A stretch of 64,000 bases of DNA from an uncultured Maribacter sp. (GCA_947498505.1 CANMKG010000001.1:124001-188000); one strand, 5' to 3'. Numbered from the stretch's first letter, positions 1 to 10,139 are shown. Numbers and translations are program-made. The notes: a model not told the origin generated them from the letters alone.

Positions 1-495
1 AATAAAATGGTTAAAAATTCGGACCCTAAAGTTTTTATTAACGGCGGACTAATAAAAAAAACAGAGAATTCTCAGAGTGATTTAAAGAATAAGCTTGAGA
101 CGAAATCAATTTTAGAAATATTGCTTTCTAGGTTTGTTGTTGAAGGAGACATAAGTGTTTCAAAAAAGGATAAGGGAGATTTAAATAAAGTGTTAGTTTA
201 CATTGCTGAAAACTTATCTGGGAATCTTTCCGTGGAGGATTTGTCGAATTTTTGTAATTTAAATACTGATTATTTCTCAAGAAGTTTTAAAGCTAAATAT
301 GGTATAAGACCAATTAGATTTATTCAATTAAAACGAATAGAACGTTCTCAGTTTTTATTGCTTACCACTAAAAAATCATTAAAACAAATAGCCGAAGAGG
401 TAGGTATGTATGATGTTGCTTACTTTTCAAAGACTTTTAAAAAGTTAACGGGAGTTACTCCTGCTGGTTTTAGAAAACAACAATTAAACAATTAG
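1..495 (+). CDS. AraC-family regulator, C-terminal part (5' end outside window)
   Basis: The reading frame is open to the window edge, so the true start lies upstream; the first internal ATG is at position 7. The visible protein ends in a complete AraC-type double helix-turn-helix of about 100 residues, with a YFSRSFKAKYG segment in the first HTH and YFSKTFKKLTGVTP in the second. It is a clear paralogue of the next gene along the whole visible length (same LKRIER, LLLTT and YFSK.FKK blocks). Only 5 bp separate the two genes, so they are probably co-transcribed. The missing N-terminus should be the same cupin-like sensing domain seen in the neighbour. Regulator identity is secure; the ligand is unknown. 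Confidence 0.85.
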   Translation, partial: NKMVKNSDPKVFINGGLIKKTENSQSDLKNKLETKSILEILLSRFVVEGDISVSKKDKGDLNKVLVYIAENLSGNLSVEDLSNFCNLNTDYFSRSFKAKYGIRPIRFIQLKRIERSQFLLLTTKKSLKQIAEEVGMYDVAYFSKTFKKLTGVTPAGFRKQQLNN

Positions 496-500
496 TTTAT

Positions 501-1376
501 ATGTTTTTACCTATAGAATCATTAAAGGTTAGCTTGTTAAATATTGGATACGCCAAACTGGATAGTAATTGGAACTATGTTAATGTTATAAGTCCGTTTA
601 CACGATTGTATTTAATTACAAAAGGAGAAGCAAATGTTTATCATAATAACAAAGAGTATGTTCTTAAGCCAGGAAATTTGTACTTAATACCAAGTTATAC
701 CTATAGCAGTTACAAATGCAATTTACATCACGAACAATACTACATAAGTTTTTTTGAAGAGATGGAGAATGGTTTGTCCATTTATAATTTAATGCATTTT
801 TTGTATGAGGTTAAAGCGAGTAAATTGGACGTTAAGTGTTTTAAGCGACTTCTTAAAATAAATCCGGGAAGAGATTTAGTTCAAAGTAACCCAGAAAGTT
901 ATGATAACTACCCAGCTTTGTATTCATTTCAGAAGAAAAACGAACTTTTATCAACCAATAAGTTTATAGAAACTCAAGCTATTATAAAGCTTTTGTTGTC
1001 AAAGTTTATAGACTACAGGTTTAAACCTAAAAAAAAGAACGAACATAATTTAACTAGGGTTTTAAATTATATTTCTGAACACTTACATGAAACAATTACG
1101 TTAGATGTTTTGGCGGCATATTGTAATTTAAGTAAGGATTATTTTTCTAGAAGTTTTAAAAAGCAATATGGTTTGGGGCCAAATCAATATATCCAGCTAA
1201 AACGCATAGAAAGAGCTCAACTTTTATTATTGACTACGGATGATTCTTTAAAGGAAATTTCTAATAAAGTAGGGTTCTATAACTTTTCTTATTTTTCTAA
1301 GTTATTTAAAAAAATAACAGGGCAAACTCCTGTTTATTTTCGAAAGCAAGGACTTAATAAATATCAATCAAAATAG
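501..1376 (+). CDS. AraC-family transcriptional regulator with N-terminal cupin-like domain
   Basis: This full-length regulator has 291 residues. The N-terminal third looks like an AraC-type cupin arm (LYLITKGEANVYHNN, then LKPGNLYLIPS), which usually binds a small ligand such as a sugar. The last 100 residues are the two-HTH DNA-binding domain (DYFSRSFKKQYG and YFSKLFKKITGQTP). It sits 5 bp behind a paralogous AraC gene and converges on the sulfatase/HTCS operon, overlapping the 3' end of that operon's last gene by 13 bp. The neighbourhood suggests control of glycan use, but no operator can be assigned. The tandem paralogy implies local duplication. Confidence 0.88.
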   Translation: MFLPIESLKVSLLNIGYAKLDSNWNYVNVISPFTRLYLITKGEANVYHNNKEYVLKPGNLYLIPSYTYSSYKCNLHHEQYYISFFEEMENGLSIYNLMHFLYEVKASKLDVKCFKRLLKINPGRDLVQSNPESYDNYPALYSFQKKNELLSTNKFIETQAIIKLLLSKFIDYRFKPKKKNEHNLTRVLNYISEHLHETITLDVLAAYCNLSKDYFSRSFKKQYGLGPNQYIQLKRIERAQLLLLTTDDSLKEISNKVGFYNFSYFSKLFKKITGQTPVYFRKQGLNKYQSK

Positions 1377-2566
1377 AGATCTTTTAATTCTATATTAAAA
1401 AGTTTTGAGCACAGTTTATTAAGTTCTTTTTTATCTCCGGTAAAATGAAATGTTTTGTGCGTATGCGATATTCGTTCATTACTTTTTAGTGTTTTGCCAT
1501 GAGCAGCACTTTCCAATTCAAAAAAAGTAGCATTTCCCTGTTCATTTAGTCCATTATTATATGAATTTGTAACATCTCCATTCCAGAGACCACTTTTTAA
1601 ATCTCTATCATCTGAACTTAAAAAACGTTCCTTTTTGTTGAAGGAAAACGTTATAACGGTAAGCACTTTATTGATGTCATCGTAGTTTCCGAAAATCGGG
1701 AGTGCGTTTTTTGGTTTAAGTCCAATTTTACTTCGGTAAGCACCGTCGGTTTTAAATAAAATGTTTCCCTTTTTACGAATTAACCTATCTGTTTTTATAT
1801 CATTTAAATATGTAGAAATTTTAACAGAAGTTGAATCCGTCTCTTTATATGGAAAAATAGCTGTTGATTTTTTATTCCCCTTAAACATGCCCAATACCCA
1901 TGGAGCTATAAGTCCTTTTTCTTCAGACCAATCAGTTCCTAGATTAGTAATTGTATGTTTAGATTGAAAACCAACAAAATTTATTACGGAACTGATTTCT
2001 ATATTGAGTTCTTTCTCTATTTCAGTTTTTGAAAAAATATTGATTTCTCTTTCTATTTTGATATCGAATGAAGTCCCAATATTATTGGTTATTGAAACTT
2101 TTTTTTGAAAACTTAGAGCGGTGGGCGTTTTTGAATTTAATGTGTATGGCGTTGCGTCAAAGGCTTTAGGAATAAACCAATTTTTGTCTTCAATGGGGTT
2201 TTGTTTATAGAATAATGTAAACTTACTGCCAAGGGGAGCTAGCCATAGACGATCTTCACCACCATATTGATTACCTCCAGGGTGGATTATATTTTCAGAA
2301 ATTTGTTTTTTGTTTAAATAACCATTACTAAACCCATTGTCTCCGGATGTTGTACTAGTTAATACAATGGCTTCATAATCTGGGGCCACTAGAATACTAC
2401 TTGTACCACTTTTTAAAAGTATTGGGCTTGTAAATTTTTTAACAAATTTTAAGTCTTCTAAAAAAGTGGTATAGGTAGTTGCTTTTTCTTTTTTAATGGA
2501 GCAATTGATGTTTAGTAGAACTAAACAAACTAACACCATTAATTTTGGTAATGTTTTCCTATTCAA
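1364..2566 (-). CDS. Uncharacterised lipoprotein in sulfatase operon (possibly DUF6786 family)
   Basis: This is a 400-residue exported protein. The N-terminus is a lipoprotein signal (LVLLNINC, Cys near residue 22). The body is rich in beta-strand patterns and contains HPGGNQYGGEDRLWLAP and NLGTDWSEEKGL, recalling the galactose-mutarotase-like beta-sandwich fold. From memory it resembles proteins annotated DUF6786 that occur next to sulfatases and glycoside hydrolases in marine Bacteroidota, but I cannot verify the family. It overlaps the upstream sulfatase by 8 bp, so it is translationally coupled and last in the operon. A role in binding or processing a sulfated sugar in the periplasm or at the cell surface is inference only. 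Confidence 0.6.
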   Translation of the reverse strand: MNRKTLPKLMVLVCLVLLNINCSIKKEKATTYTTFLEDLKFVKKFTSPILLKSGTSSILVAPDYEAIVLTSTTSGDNGFSNGYLNKKQISENIIHPGGNQYGGEDRLWLAPLGSKFTLFYKQNPIEDKNWFIPKAFDATPYTLNSKTPTALSFQKKVSITNNIGTSFDIKIEREINIFSKTEIEKELNIEISSVINFVGFQSKHTITNLGTDWSEEKGLIAPWVLGMFKGNKKSTAIFPYKETDSTSVKISTYLNDIKTDRLIRKKGNILFKTDGAYRSKIGLKPKNALPIFGNYDDINKVLTVITFSFNKKERFLSSDDRDLKSGLWNGDVTNSYNNGLNEQGNATFFELESAAHGKTLKSNERISHTHKTFHFTGDKKELNKLCSKLFNIELKDLYFD

Positions 2567-4061
2567 TATCGTAAAATTGACTCAAATCTAGAGGGTCATT
2601 CAGTTCTTTTTGAAGTTTCACTAAATCATTATATAGTGTAGAAATTTTATCTTTATAATTTTCGTTTGAAGCTAAATCATTCATTTCTTCAGGGTCGTTT
2701 TTCAAATCAAAAAGGAGAACTTTTTTTAATTTAGGATATAACAAGAGTTTAAAACCATCTTTACGAATCATTCTTTGATAATTAATGTATCCACCGTAAA
2801 TACTTTGGTAATGACTTTTGTTGCTATCTGCATTAATTAAATCTAAAACACTATTGAAAAAAACGAAATCTGGTTTTTTTGAGCCCGCAATTTCTAAACT
2901 TGTTGCCATAGCATCTTGAATGTAAATATCGGTATCTATTTTTTGTCCTTTTGGAATATTTGGACCAACTATCATGAAAGGAGCTCTTATACTATGGTCA
3001 AACAGTGTTTGTTTTCCTAAAAGTCCGTGCCTTCCTTCAGCTAAACCGTGATCGGCGGAAAATATTATGTACGTATTGTCCATTTTTCCTGAGGCTTCTA
3101 AACTATTTAATATTTCTCCTACCTGTTCATCTAAATGGGAGATTAGTGCATAGTATTCTCGAACATGTGTTTTTGTTGCGTATTCTGTTCGCGGAAATGG
3201 CCCTAAAGCCTCATCTCGTAAATCTTGACCGTTACCAATACTATCTTTAAATGGGTATTGCGGAAGCCAGCTTTTTGGTAACTGAATGCTATCCACGGGA
3301 TACATGTCCAAATATTTTTGAGGAGCCTGCCGAGGATCATGAGGCGCATTGAATGCTAAATACATAAAGAAAGGGTTTTCACTTTTCTTTGCTTTATTAA
3401 TATAAGTAATAGCGTCATTTTTTAAGACTTCGCTCCAATGTTTTCCTCCTTCCCAAAAGCCTCCATATTTTTTGTCAGCTGCATTCCATGTAGTGTCATT
3501 TTTGCTTAATGGCCTATTGTAGCCCACTGGCATTAGTGTTGCGGGGTCTACATTAGTTCCTTGGATATCTTTAAATTTTTGGACCATTTCATCATGATTC
3601 CAAGCATCACCAGGCATTCCTGGTCGAACATGAGTTACATTGTTAAAAACAGAATCTGCTTTGGCATCAATATGCCATTTACCCGTCATATAAGTTTCAT
3701 AACCTTCTTTTTCCATTAATTTAGGCCATGTTTTGTCAAAGTTTTGGTTGGCTATCCAACTCTTTCGGAAATTATCTATATTCCAAACACTTCTTCCTGA
3801 TAGTAGCATAGCTCTTGAAGCTTGACATACTGCTCCATTCCAGGCACCCATATTATACGCATGTGTAAAAGTGGTACCTTGATTTACTAGTTTATCAAGA
3901 TTTGGAGTTTTTATTTGCTTGTTTCCTAGAGCATTAATCGCTGAATAGGTCATGTCATCAGCAAAAATAAAGACTACGTTAGGTTTTACTGGTTGGACTT
4001 TTTTGTCAGGAGAGCATCCAATACATAGTAGTATTATAAGTGCACTTAAAAGGTTTTTCAT
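2559..4061 (-). CDS. S1-family sulfatase lipoprotein (formylglycine type)
   Basis: The protein hydrolyses sulfate esters, probably on a polysaccharide fragment. It has 500 residues and starts with a lipobox (LCIGC, Cys16). The alkaline-phosphatase-like fold is marked by the metal-binding pair FADD (Asp35, Asp36), the formylglycine motif CQASR at Cys79, and later GKWH, HDPRQAP and SADHGLAEG with a final H..LGKQ segment. Cys-type activation needs an anaerobic-type or FGE maturase, which is not in this window. It lies 11 bp behind the second sulfatase and overlaps the following lipoprotein gene, so it belongs to the HTCS operon. Residues around the active site do not let me name the sugar or the sulfate position. 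Confidence 0.92.
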   Translation of the reverse strand: MKNLLSALIILLCIGCSPDKKVQPVKPNVVFIFADDMTYSAINALGNKQIKTPNLDKLVNQGTTFTHAYNMGAWNGAVCQASRAMLLSGRSVWNIDNFRKSWIANQNFDKTWPKLMEKEGYETYMTGKWHIDAKADSVFNNVTHVRPGMPGDAWNHDEMVQKFKDIQGTNVDPATLMPVGYNRPLSKNDTTWNAADKKYGGFWEGGKHWSEVLKNDAITYINKAKKSENPFFMYLAFNAPHDPRQAPQKYLDMYPVDSIQLPKSWLPQYPFKDSIGNGQDLRDEALGPFPRTEYATKTHVREYYALISHLDEQVGEILNSLEASGKMDNTYIIFSADHGLAEGRHGLLGKQTLFDHSIRAPFMIVGPNIPKGQKIDTDIYIQDAMATSLEIAGSKKPDFVFFNSVLDLINADSNKSHYQSIYGGYINYQRMIRKDGFKLLLYPKLKKVLLFDLKNDPEEMNDLASNENYKDKISTLYNDLVKLQKELNDPLDLSQFYDIE

Positions 4062-4072
4062 AAAAGTATGGT

Positions 4073-5872
4073 CTATTTTAAAGTTTGTATTTGAGTATAA
4101 TAGGCAGGAACCTCATTTCCGTCTGATAGTAAAAATGAACTCTCCATTTTGTAATTTCCTTTTTTTAATGTTGCTTCTATTTGAATAAACTCATCATTAG
4201 TATTATTTAATCCATTGAAAGTTAAGTCATTCATTTTTATAATCCCAGTTGAAACTGAAATTTGATTTCCTTCCGGAGATCCATCAATATAAGGAGTTTC
4301 GGGCATAGACGTTACTGCTTGATTTAATTTAAATGAGGAATCAAATGGGTATCTTTTTAATTTAAAACTATAAGTTCCGTCTTTTACAACTTTAATGCTA
4401 TAATAACCTTTAGGATAAAATTTTCCTTCTCTAATTTGTACTTGATTCCAAGGAATGTTTTCAGTTGAATGCATATCATGAACGGTAATGTCTACCGGCT
4501 CATGTTCAGAATAGCCAATAGGAATTTTGGCATGGGTAAATTCAGGTTCAATAGATGCCCACCAGTTATTGTAAAATTTTTGCATTTTAGCCACAATTTC
4601 TGGGTTTTCGTTAGCAATGTTTACTTTTTGCCCTGGATCATTTATGGTATTGTATAGTTCGGAGTTATTTACCAATCTATATGTAGTAGACATTACGGAA
4701 CTATTTTTATTTTTTTTTGGCCATTGGTTGCGCTGAGTGTCAATAACTAACATTCTTTCTATATTATCTTTTTCCCCAGTTAATGTCTGAGAAATATCTG
4801 TCCCATCTAATGTATTTTTTGGTTTAAAGGGTATTTTGGACAAGCTGGTAAGTGTGGGTAGCAAATCTACATGTGCGGCTAGCGTATTTAGGCTTTTATT
4901 TTTCAGTATTTCACCATTTGGCCAGCTTATAAAAAATGGTACACGATGACCTCCATCGTAATGACTTCCTTTTGTGCCTTTTAAACCTGCGTTGTAACCA
5001 ATTTCAAGATTTCTGATTTTGTCATAGGTGATACCAGCCGCAGTACCATTGTCTGTTGTAAAAACTATAATAGTATTATCGTATTCCCCCTTTTTTTTAA
5101 GATACTCTATTAGTTTTCCAAAGTTATCATCAATATTGGTAATCATGCCGTAAAACCTTTTTTGATAATCCATGAGTTCAGTGTTCTCATACATTTTGGC
5201 GTATTCCTCAGGAACATTGAAAGGATGATGAGCAGCGTTGGTTGCGAGATATACGAAAAAGGGAGCTGAGTTATTTTTAGAAATAAAATCCTTGGCTTCA
5301 TTGAACCAAACATCAGTGCAATATCCTTCAAATTTTTCAGGTATTCCGTTTCTAAAATAAGTGTCGTTAAAATAATTGTTGTCCCATAAATCTGGGGTTT
5401 GTCCAATACCACCACCTCCATGATATATTGCGTTTTGAAAACCTCTGTCATGTGGTCTATATGGATAATTGTCACCTAGATGCCATTTGCCGAACATGGC
5501 AGTTTTATATCCATTTTTTTCAAAAACTTGAGCCATGGTTTCTTCTTCTGGTTTTAAAATAGAACACCCAGCTATTGTATGCCATGCATTACTTCTATTT
5601 GCATTTCGCCCTGTCATGATTCCTGCTCTAGTGGGTGCACAGGTGGTACCAACATGAAAATTAGTAAGCTCCAGAGATTGCGCAGCAAACTTGTCTAAAT
5701 TTGGAGTTTTTATCCAAGGATTTCCATGGTGCCCTAAGTCTCCATAGCCCTGATCATCTGTAACAATAACAATAATGTTTGGCTTTTGTTTTTTATCACC
5801 AGTTACTTTTGTATTGCAGCTTGGTAACAATAAGAGTAATATAGGTATAAACAGAACGTTTGTGATTCTCAT
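4073..5872 (-). CDS. S1-family arylsulfatase-like lipoprotein with C-terminal extension
   Basis: This 599-residue sulfatase has a lipobox LLPSC (Cys19) and a metal pair TDD at residues 39-40. The formylglycine motif is CAPTR with Cys78, followed by the signature-2 region GYKTAMFGKWHLG. A second metal site lies in FTTDNGTAAG. About 150 extra residues follow the catalytic domain and look like a beta-rich accessory domain, which makes the enzyme longer than its neighbour. The motif differs from that of the adjacent sulfatase (CAPTR versus CQASR), so the two are not recent duplicates and probably remove different sulfates. It begins 10 bp after the HTCS sensor gene on the same strand. The substrate is not identifiable from sequence alone. 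Confidence 0.93.
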   Translation of the reverse strand: MRITNVLFIPILLLLLPSCNTKVTGDKKQKPNIIVIVTDDQGYGDLGHHGNPWIKTPNLDKFAAQSLELTNFHVGTTCAPTRAGIMTGRNANRSNAWHTIAGCSILKPEEETMAQVFEKNGYKTAMFGKWHLGDNYPYRPHDRGFQNAIYHGGGGIGQTPDLWDNNYFNDTYFRNGIPEKFEGYCTDVWFNEAKDFISKNNSAPFFVYLATNAAHHPFNVPEEYAKMYENTELMDYQKRFYGMITNIDDNFGKLIEYLKKKGEYDNTIIVFTTDNGTAAGITYDKIRNLEIGYNAGLKGTKGSHYDGGHRVPFFISWPNGEILKNKSLNTLAAHVDLLPTLTSLSKIPFKPKNTLDGTDISQTLTGEKDNIERMLVIDTQRNQWPKKNKNSSVMSTTYRLVNNSELYNTINDPGQKVNIANENPEIVAKMQKFYNNWWASIEPEFTHAKIPIGYSEHEPVDITVHDMHSTENIPWNQVQIREGKFYPKGYYSIKVVKDGTYSFKLKRYPFDSSFKLNQAVTSMPETPYIDGSPEGNQISVSTGIIKMNDLTFNGLNNTNDEFIQIEATLKKGNYKMESSFLLSDGNEVPAYYTQIQTLK

Positions 5873-5882
5873 AGATGTTACT

Positions 5883-8800
5883 TTATAAATTTTCCCCGTT
5901 AACCACTTTCTTTTTTTTGAGCTCTTTTACATACTCTCGGGGTATTACTCCAAACTGCTTTTTAAAGCATTTGGAAAAATAAGAGGCCGTGTTGAACCCG
6001 GTCATGTACATGATTTCTTTAACAGAAAGGTCACTGCTTTCAAGAAGTTGTACAGCTCTTTTTAATCGTACATTTCGTATAAATTCACTTGACGAAAGTC
6101 CTGTGAGTTCTTTAAATTTTAAATACAGATTACTACGACTAAGACCCATTTCTTTTACCAACATTTCAACATTAAAATCGGTGTTCATCATGTGTTTTTC
6201 AGCAATTTCAATGGCATTATTTAAGAATTTTTCATCCATTGAAGTCACTGTAACTTCTGATGGCTGAAGGGATATTTTTCTATTGAATAATTTTCTCATT
6301 TCATCTCTATGAGAAATTATATTACTTAATTTTATTTTAAGTAAATCCATATTAAATGGCTTGGTTAAATAGTCGTCAGCACCAATTTTTAGCCCTTCCA
6401 TTTCAGTTTTTTCAGAGGATTTAGCTGTTAGTAATATTACGGGAATATGACTTGTGCCTTGTTGCGATTTTACTTTTTGACAAAATTCTATACCATCCAT
6501 TTCTGGCATTATTACATCACTTAAAATAACATTTGGAATTACATCATTTGCGATTTTTAATGCCTTAACTCCATTTTCTGCTTCATATATTGAATAATCT
6601 TCGTCAAGTGATTGTCGAATATATCTGCGAATGTCTGGGTTGTCGTCAACAACTAATAAAACAGGTAGGTTAGGTCTTAGTTTGGATAAGCTTTCGTCTA
6701 ATATTTCGTCATTAATACCAATGGCAAATGATTCTGTTTCTGAGGAACGAACTAAAAAGTCATTATCAGATATTTCCTTACAACTAATTTCTTCAATGTT
6801 TTCATAAATGAATTTGTCAATGGGGAGCTTAATATTAAAAGTTGTTCCCAGCCCTTCTTCACTAGTAACTTCTATGCGTCCCTGATGTAGTTCTATAAGG
6901 TTTTTAGTAAATGATAAACCAATGCCTACCCCTTCCCGATTTGACTTTGATTCATTTTTTTCAATATAGAAGCGTTCAAAAATATTGTTTATCTTATTTT
7001 TTTTAATACCTGGACCGTTATCTATTATTTGGATTTCGATACATTCAATGTGTTTTTTAGTCTTTTTTAAAAAATCAGGACTTGGTAAATTGTTGTTAAC
7101 ACTAACTACAATACTTATAAGACCGTCATTGGGTGTAAATTTAAATGCATTAGATAAAATGTTGTTCATTATTTTCTCTAGTGCATCATGATCAAACCAA
7201 GACATTAGTATGTTGTTGGTTGAAGTAATTCTAAAATCGATACTTTTCTTAAGCGCAAGGAACTGAAAAGGCTCTGCGATTTCTTTTATGAACTCTACAA
7301 TATTACTATTGCGTACAACCAATCGCATTTTTCCTTGATTTATTTTTCTAAAATCTAACAATTGGTTTACCAAACGCATTAAATAATTCGTGTTTTTATG
7401 CATTAAGGTGTATTGTTCTTGAACTTTTTGTTGATCTAGTTGTGTCCCTTTTTTTTGAAGATACTCTAACGGGCCTTTGATTAGTGTGAGTGGAGTTCTA
7501 AATTCATGAGAAATGTTTGTAAAAAATTCAAGTTTAATACGTTGCATCTCCTCGGATTGTTCTTTTTCTAAATGTTCTAATTCTAGTTGGTGTTTTTCAG
7601 TTGTGCGTATAAAGGTATATCTCCAAAAAAGTAAAAGGATTCCACCAGCCATTAATAGATAAATAAAATAGGCAAAATTGGTTTTCCATATAGGCGGAAT
7701 AACAGTGATTAATATTTCAGAAGGAGATTCATCCCATAATCCATCGTTGTTCGAAGCCTTTACCTTTAATTTATAATCTCCAGGCTCTAAATTAGTATAG
7801 TTCGCAAATCTTTTATCAGAGGTAGTGTAAACCCAATTCTCATCAAAACCTTCAAGCATGTATGCGAAATTATTTTTGTCAGGAGCTGCAAAATGAAGGG
7901 ACGAAAATTCAAACGAAAAACTATTTTCATTGTGCTTAAGCTTAATTTCTTCTATTTTGTTGATGTTCTTTTCAAGAATAACTCTACCCTTAAAAGATTT
8001 TCCTATTTCAACCTTTTTATTAAAGATGGAAAAATTGGTCACGACGGTTTCTGCTCTGAAACCATTTTCCGAAATATCTTTGGGGTAAAAGGCGTTAAAC
8101 CCATTTATTCCACCAAAAAGCATTTCACCACTTTTACGTTTTATGCATGCTAATTCTTGAAATTCATTACTCTGTAACCCATCTCCTGTATCGTAGTTTT
8201 GAATTTTTTCATGCTCAATATTAAACTTAGATAATCCTTTATTGGTGGAAAGCCAGAGGTTATTATTATCATCTTCAAGAATTCCTTTTATAACATTGTT
8301 TGGTAACCCATCTTTTTCAGAAAATCGGATGAAATTTCCTTTTGAGCCCTCTTTGCCAGGCACAAATTTGTTTAAACCTCCTCCAAAAGTTCCAACCCAC
8401 AAATCACCATTTTCACTTTGATATATTGCTAAGGAATAGTTGTGGCTAAGGGAGTTTACGTCGTTAGGGTTATTCTTGTAGATTTCGAAGCGTGGTGTTT
8501 TTTTTACCTTTTCTTCCGTAGAAAGTTTACATAAACCATCACCAGTTGCAAACCAAATATTTCCATAACTATCTTCGAAAATATCTCTAATGATATCATT
8601 AGAAATAGAACTAGCATTGTTGGTGTTATGCTTAATATTGTCTTTTTGATATTCTGATGTTCCTTCTTTTTTTACCCATCTATGAACCCCACCATTATAT
8701 GTCCCTATCCATAAATTATCATCGGAATCTTTAAGTAAAGAGAAGACACTTCGACTTACACTTCGAACAGGGCTCAATTTAGATTTATTAATTTCATGAG

Positions 8801-10139
8801 GGTTAGAAATATCTAGCATGTTTAATCCGCTGGCATTTTCACCACCAATTAACAGCATTTTTTTATCGTTAAATGAAATTTCTTCTAGGGCAAAGGACAT
8901 AGGTGTAAAACCGAAAGATTGAAAATTTGAATAACTTCCATCATCATTGTCTTTAGCTAACATATTTAGGCCCCCACCTTCTGTACCAATCCATAAACAA
9001 CCATTGCTATCCTCATAAAACGATCTTATTTTGTCATAACTTAAACTATTTTCTTCGAGAGTTTTTCTTATATGCTTAAATTGTTTTCTGGTAGGATCGT
9101 ATTTATTGAGTCCTCCACCATTGGTTCCAATCCACAATACACCAGTTTTGTCCTTGTACAATGACTTTATTACATCTTTACTAAGGCTGTTGGAGCTTCT
9201 AGGGCTATAATTATATTTCCTTGTTAACTTTGGGAATTCTTGATTTGGAAGGTTTTCAAGAAAGTATAGTCCTGTATTTGTTCCGGCCCAGATGTTGTTA
9301 TTATCATCAATTAAGAGACTGTTCATGTGTCCGTAAGCATTTAAACTGTAAACTTTTTGGTCATTTGGGTTTCTTGACTGACAATATAACTGGATACCAT
9401 TACCTATTAAAAACCGACCCGGGCTTAGTTCTTTAATTGTTCTTACTGCTACATTTTCTAATTCTAAAACATTATTAATGTTCTTAAAATAGTTGTCACC
9501 AGATGCGTTTCTTGATAATTTAAATAGCCCACCACTTGCGCCAACAAGAATTTGCCCTTGGCTGTCTTCATATATTACGGATACGGCATTGCCTATAGTG
9601 TCAAAGTTGAAATTGTCATATTCTGGTACAAAACGCTGAAAATCTTTGTTTTTTAGGCTATTTTGGTTGTTTAAATCTAATAAAGAAATACCATTAAAAG
9701 TTCCAACCCATAACCTGTTTTTACTATCCAAAAGAATTGAGGTTACGTAATCGTCGCTAAGACTTTTAATGTTTTTTTTATCGTGTTTAAAATGTGTGAA
9801 TTTTTCCGTTTTTTTATTAAATAAATTTAATCCTCCACCAGTTGTTCCAATCCAAATATTACCATTTTTATCACCTTCAATACAGTATACAAGGTTGCTG
9901 CTAATACTTTGATTATTAATTTCTGGAGTATATGTGGTAAAAGTATAACCGTCATATTTATTCAGTCCATCGTGGGTAGCAAACCACATAAAACCATCAT
10001 TATCTTGATAAATACCATTGATATCACTTTGAGATAATCCATCCTCAGTAGAAATATGGTCAAAATGAATATTATTTTGCGAAACTAAAAATTGAGTAAA
10101 CCCAAGTAGTATTGGTAAAATGCTTTTTAAATACTTCAT
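5883..10139 (-). CDS. Hybrid two-component system (HTCS) sensor/regulator
   Basis: This single 1418-residue protein combines a glycan sensor and a transcription factor. It has a signal peptide (residues 1-20) and many Reg_prop beta-propeller blades (repeated WIGT, WFAT and LWVGT strands) to about residue 690. A Y_Y_Y domain follows to about 815 and one membrane helix lies at about 822-842. The cytoplasmic part holds a HisKA domain with the phospho-acceptor NISHEFRTP (His878), a HATPase_c domain (NNILSNAFKF, DNGPGI, GVGIGLS) and a receiver with VVDDN (1165-1166) and LSDVIMP (Asp1208). An AraC HTH makes up the last 100 residues. HTCS proteins bind oligosaccharides in the periplasm and switch on glycan-use genes. 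Here the gene is 10 bp upstream of two sulfatases, suggesting a sulfated glycan fragment as the signal. Confidence 0.95.
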   Translation of the reverse strand: MKYLKSILPILLGFTQFLVSQNNIHFDHISTEDGLSQSDINGIYQDNDGFMWFATHDGLNKYDGYTFTTYTPEINNQSISSNLVYCIEGDKNGNIWIGTTGGGLNLFNKKTEKFTHFKHDKKNIKSLSDDYVTSILLDSKNRLWVGTFNGISLLDLNNQNSLKNKDFQRFVPEYDNFNFDTIGNAVSVIYEDSQGQILVGASGGLFKLSRNASGDNYFKNINNVLELENVAVRTIKELSPGRFLIGNGIQLYCQSRNPNDQKVYSLNAYGHMNSLLIDDNNNIWAGTNTGLYFLENLPNQEFPKLTRKYNYSPRSSNSLSKDVIKSLYKDKTGVLWIGTNGGGLNKYDPTRKQFKHIRKTLEENSLSYDKIRSFYEDSNGCLWIGTEGGGLNMLAKDNDDGSYSNFQSFGFTPMSFALEEISFNDKKMLLIGGENASGLNMLDISNPHEINKSKLSPVRSVSRSVFSLLKDSDDNLWIGTYNGGVHRWVKKEGTSEYQKDNIKHNTNNASSISNDIIRDIFEDSYGNIWFATGDGLCKLSTEEKVKKTPRFEIYKNNPNDVNSLSHNYSLAIYQSENGDLWVGTFGGGLNKFVPGKEGSKGNFIRFSEKDGLPNNVIKGILEDDNNNLWLSTNKGLSKFNIEHEKIQNYDTGDGLQSNEFQELACIKRKSGEMLFGGINGFNAFYPKDISENGFRAETVVTNFSIFNKKVEIGKSFKGRVILEKNINKIEEIKLKHNENSFSFEFSSLHFAAPDKNNFAYMLEGFDENWVYTTSDKRFANYTNLEPGDYKLKVKASNNDGLWDESPSEILITVIPPIWKTNFAYFIYLLMAGGILLLFWRYTFIRTTEKHQLELEHLEKEQSEEMQRIKLEFFTNISHEFRTPLTLIKGPLEYLQKKGTQLDQQKVQEQYTLMHKNTNYLMRLVNQLLDFRKINQGKMRLVVRNSNIVEFIKEIAEPFQFLALKKSIDFRITSTNNILMSWFDHDALEKIMNNILSNAFKFTPNDGLISIVVSVNNNLPSPDFLKKTKKHIECIEIQIIDNGPGIKKNKINNIFERFYIEKNESKSNREGVGIGLSFTKNLIELHQGRIEVTSEEGLGTTFNIKLPIDKFIYENIEEISCKEISDNDFLVRSSETESFAIGINDEILDESLSKLRPNLPVLLVVDDNPDIRRYIRQSLDEDYSIYEAENGVKALKIANDVIPNVILSDVIMPEMDGIEFCQKVKSQQGTSHIPVILLTAKSSEKTEMEGLKIGADDYLTKPFNMDLLKIKLSNIISHRDEMRKLFNRKISLQPSEVTVTSMDEKFLNNAIEIAEKHMMNTDFNVEMLVKEMGLSRSNLYLKFKELTGLSSSEFIRNVRLKRAVQLLESSDLSVKEIMYMTGFNTASYFSKCFKKQFGVIPREYVKELKKKKVVNGENL

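Noticed and set aside
5143-5475. Second minus-strand ORF inside the 599-residue sulfatase
   Set aside because: Out-of-frame shadow within a domain-complete sulfatase; no family motif.
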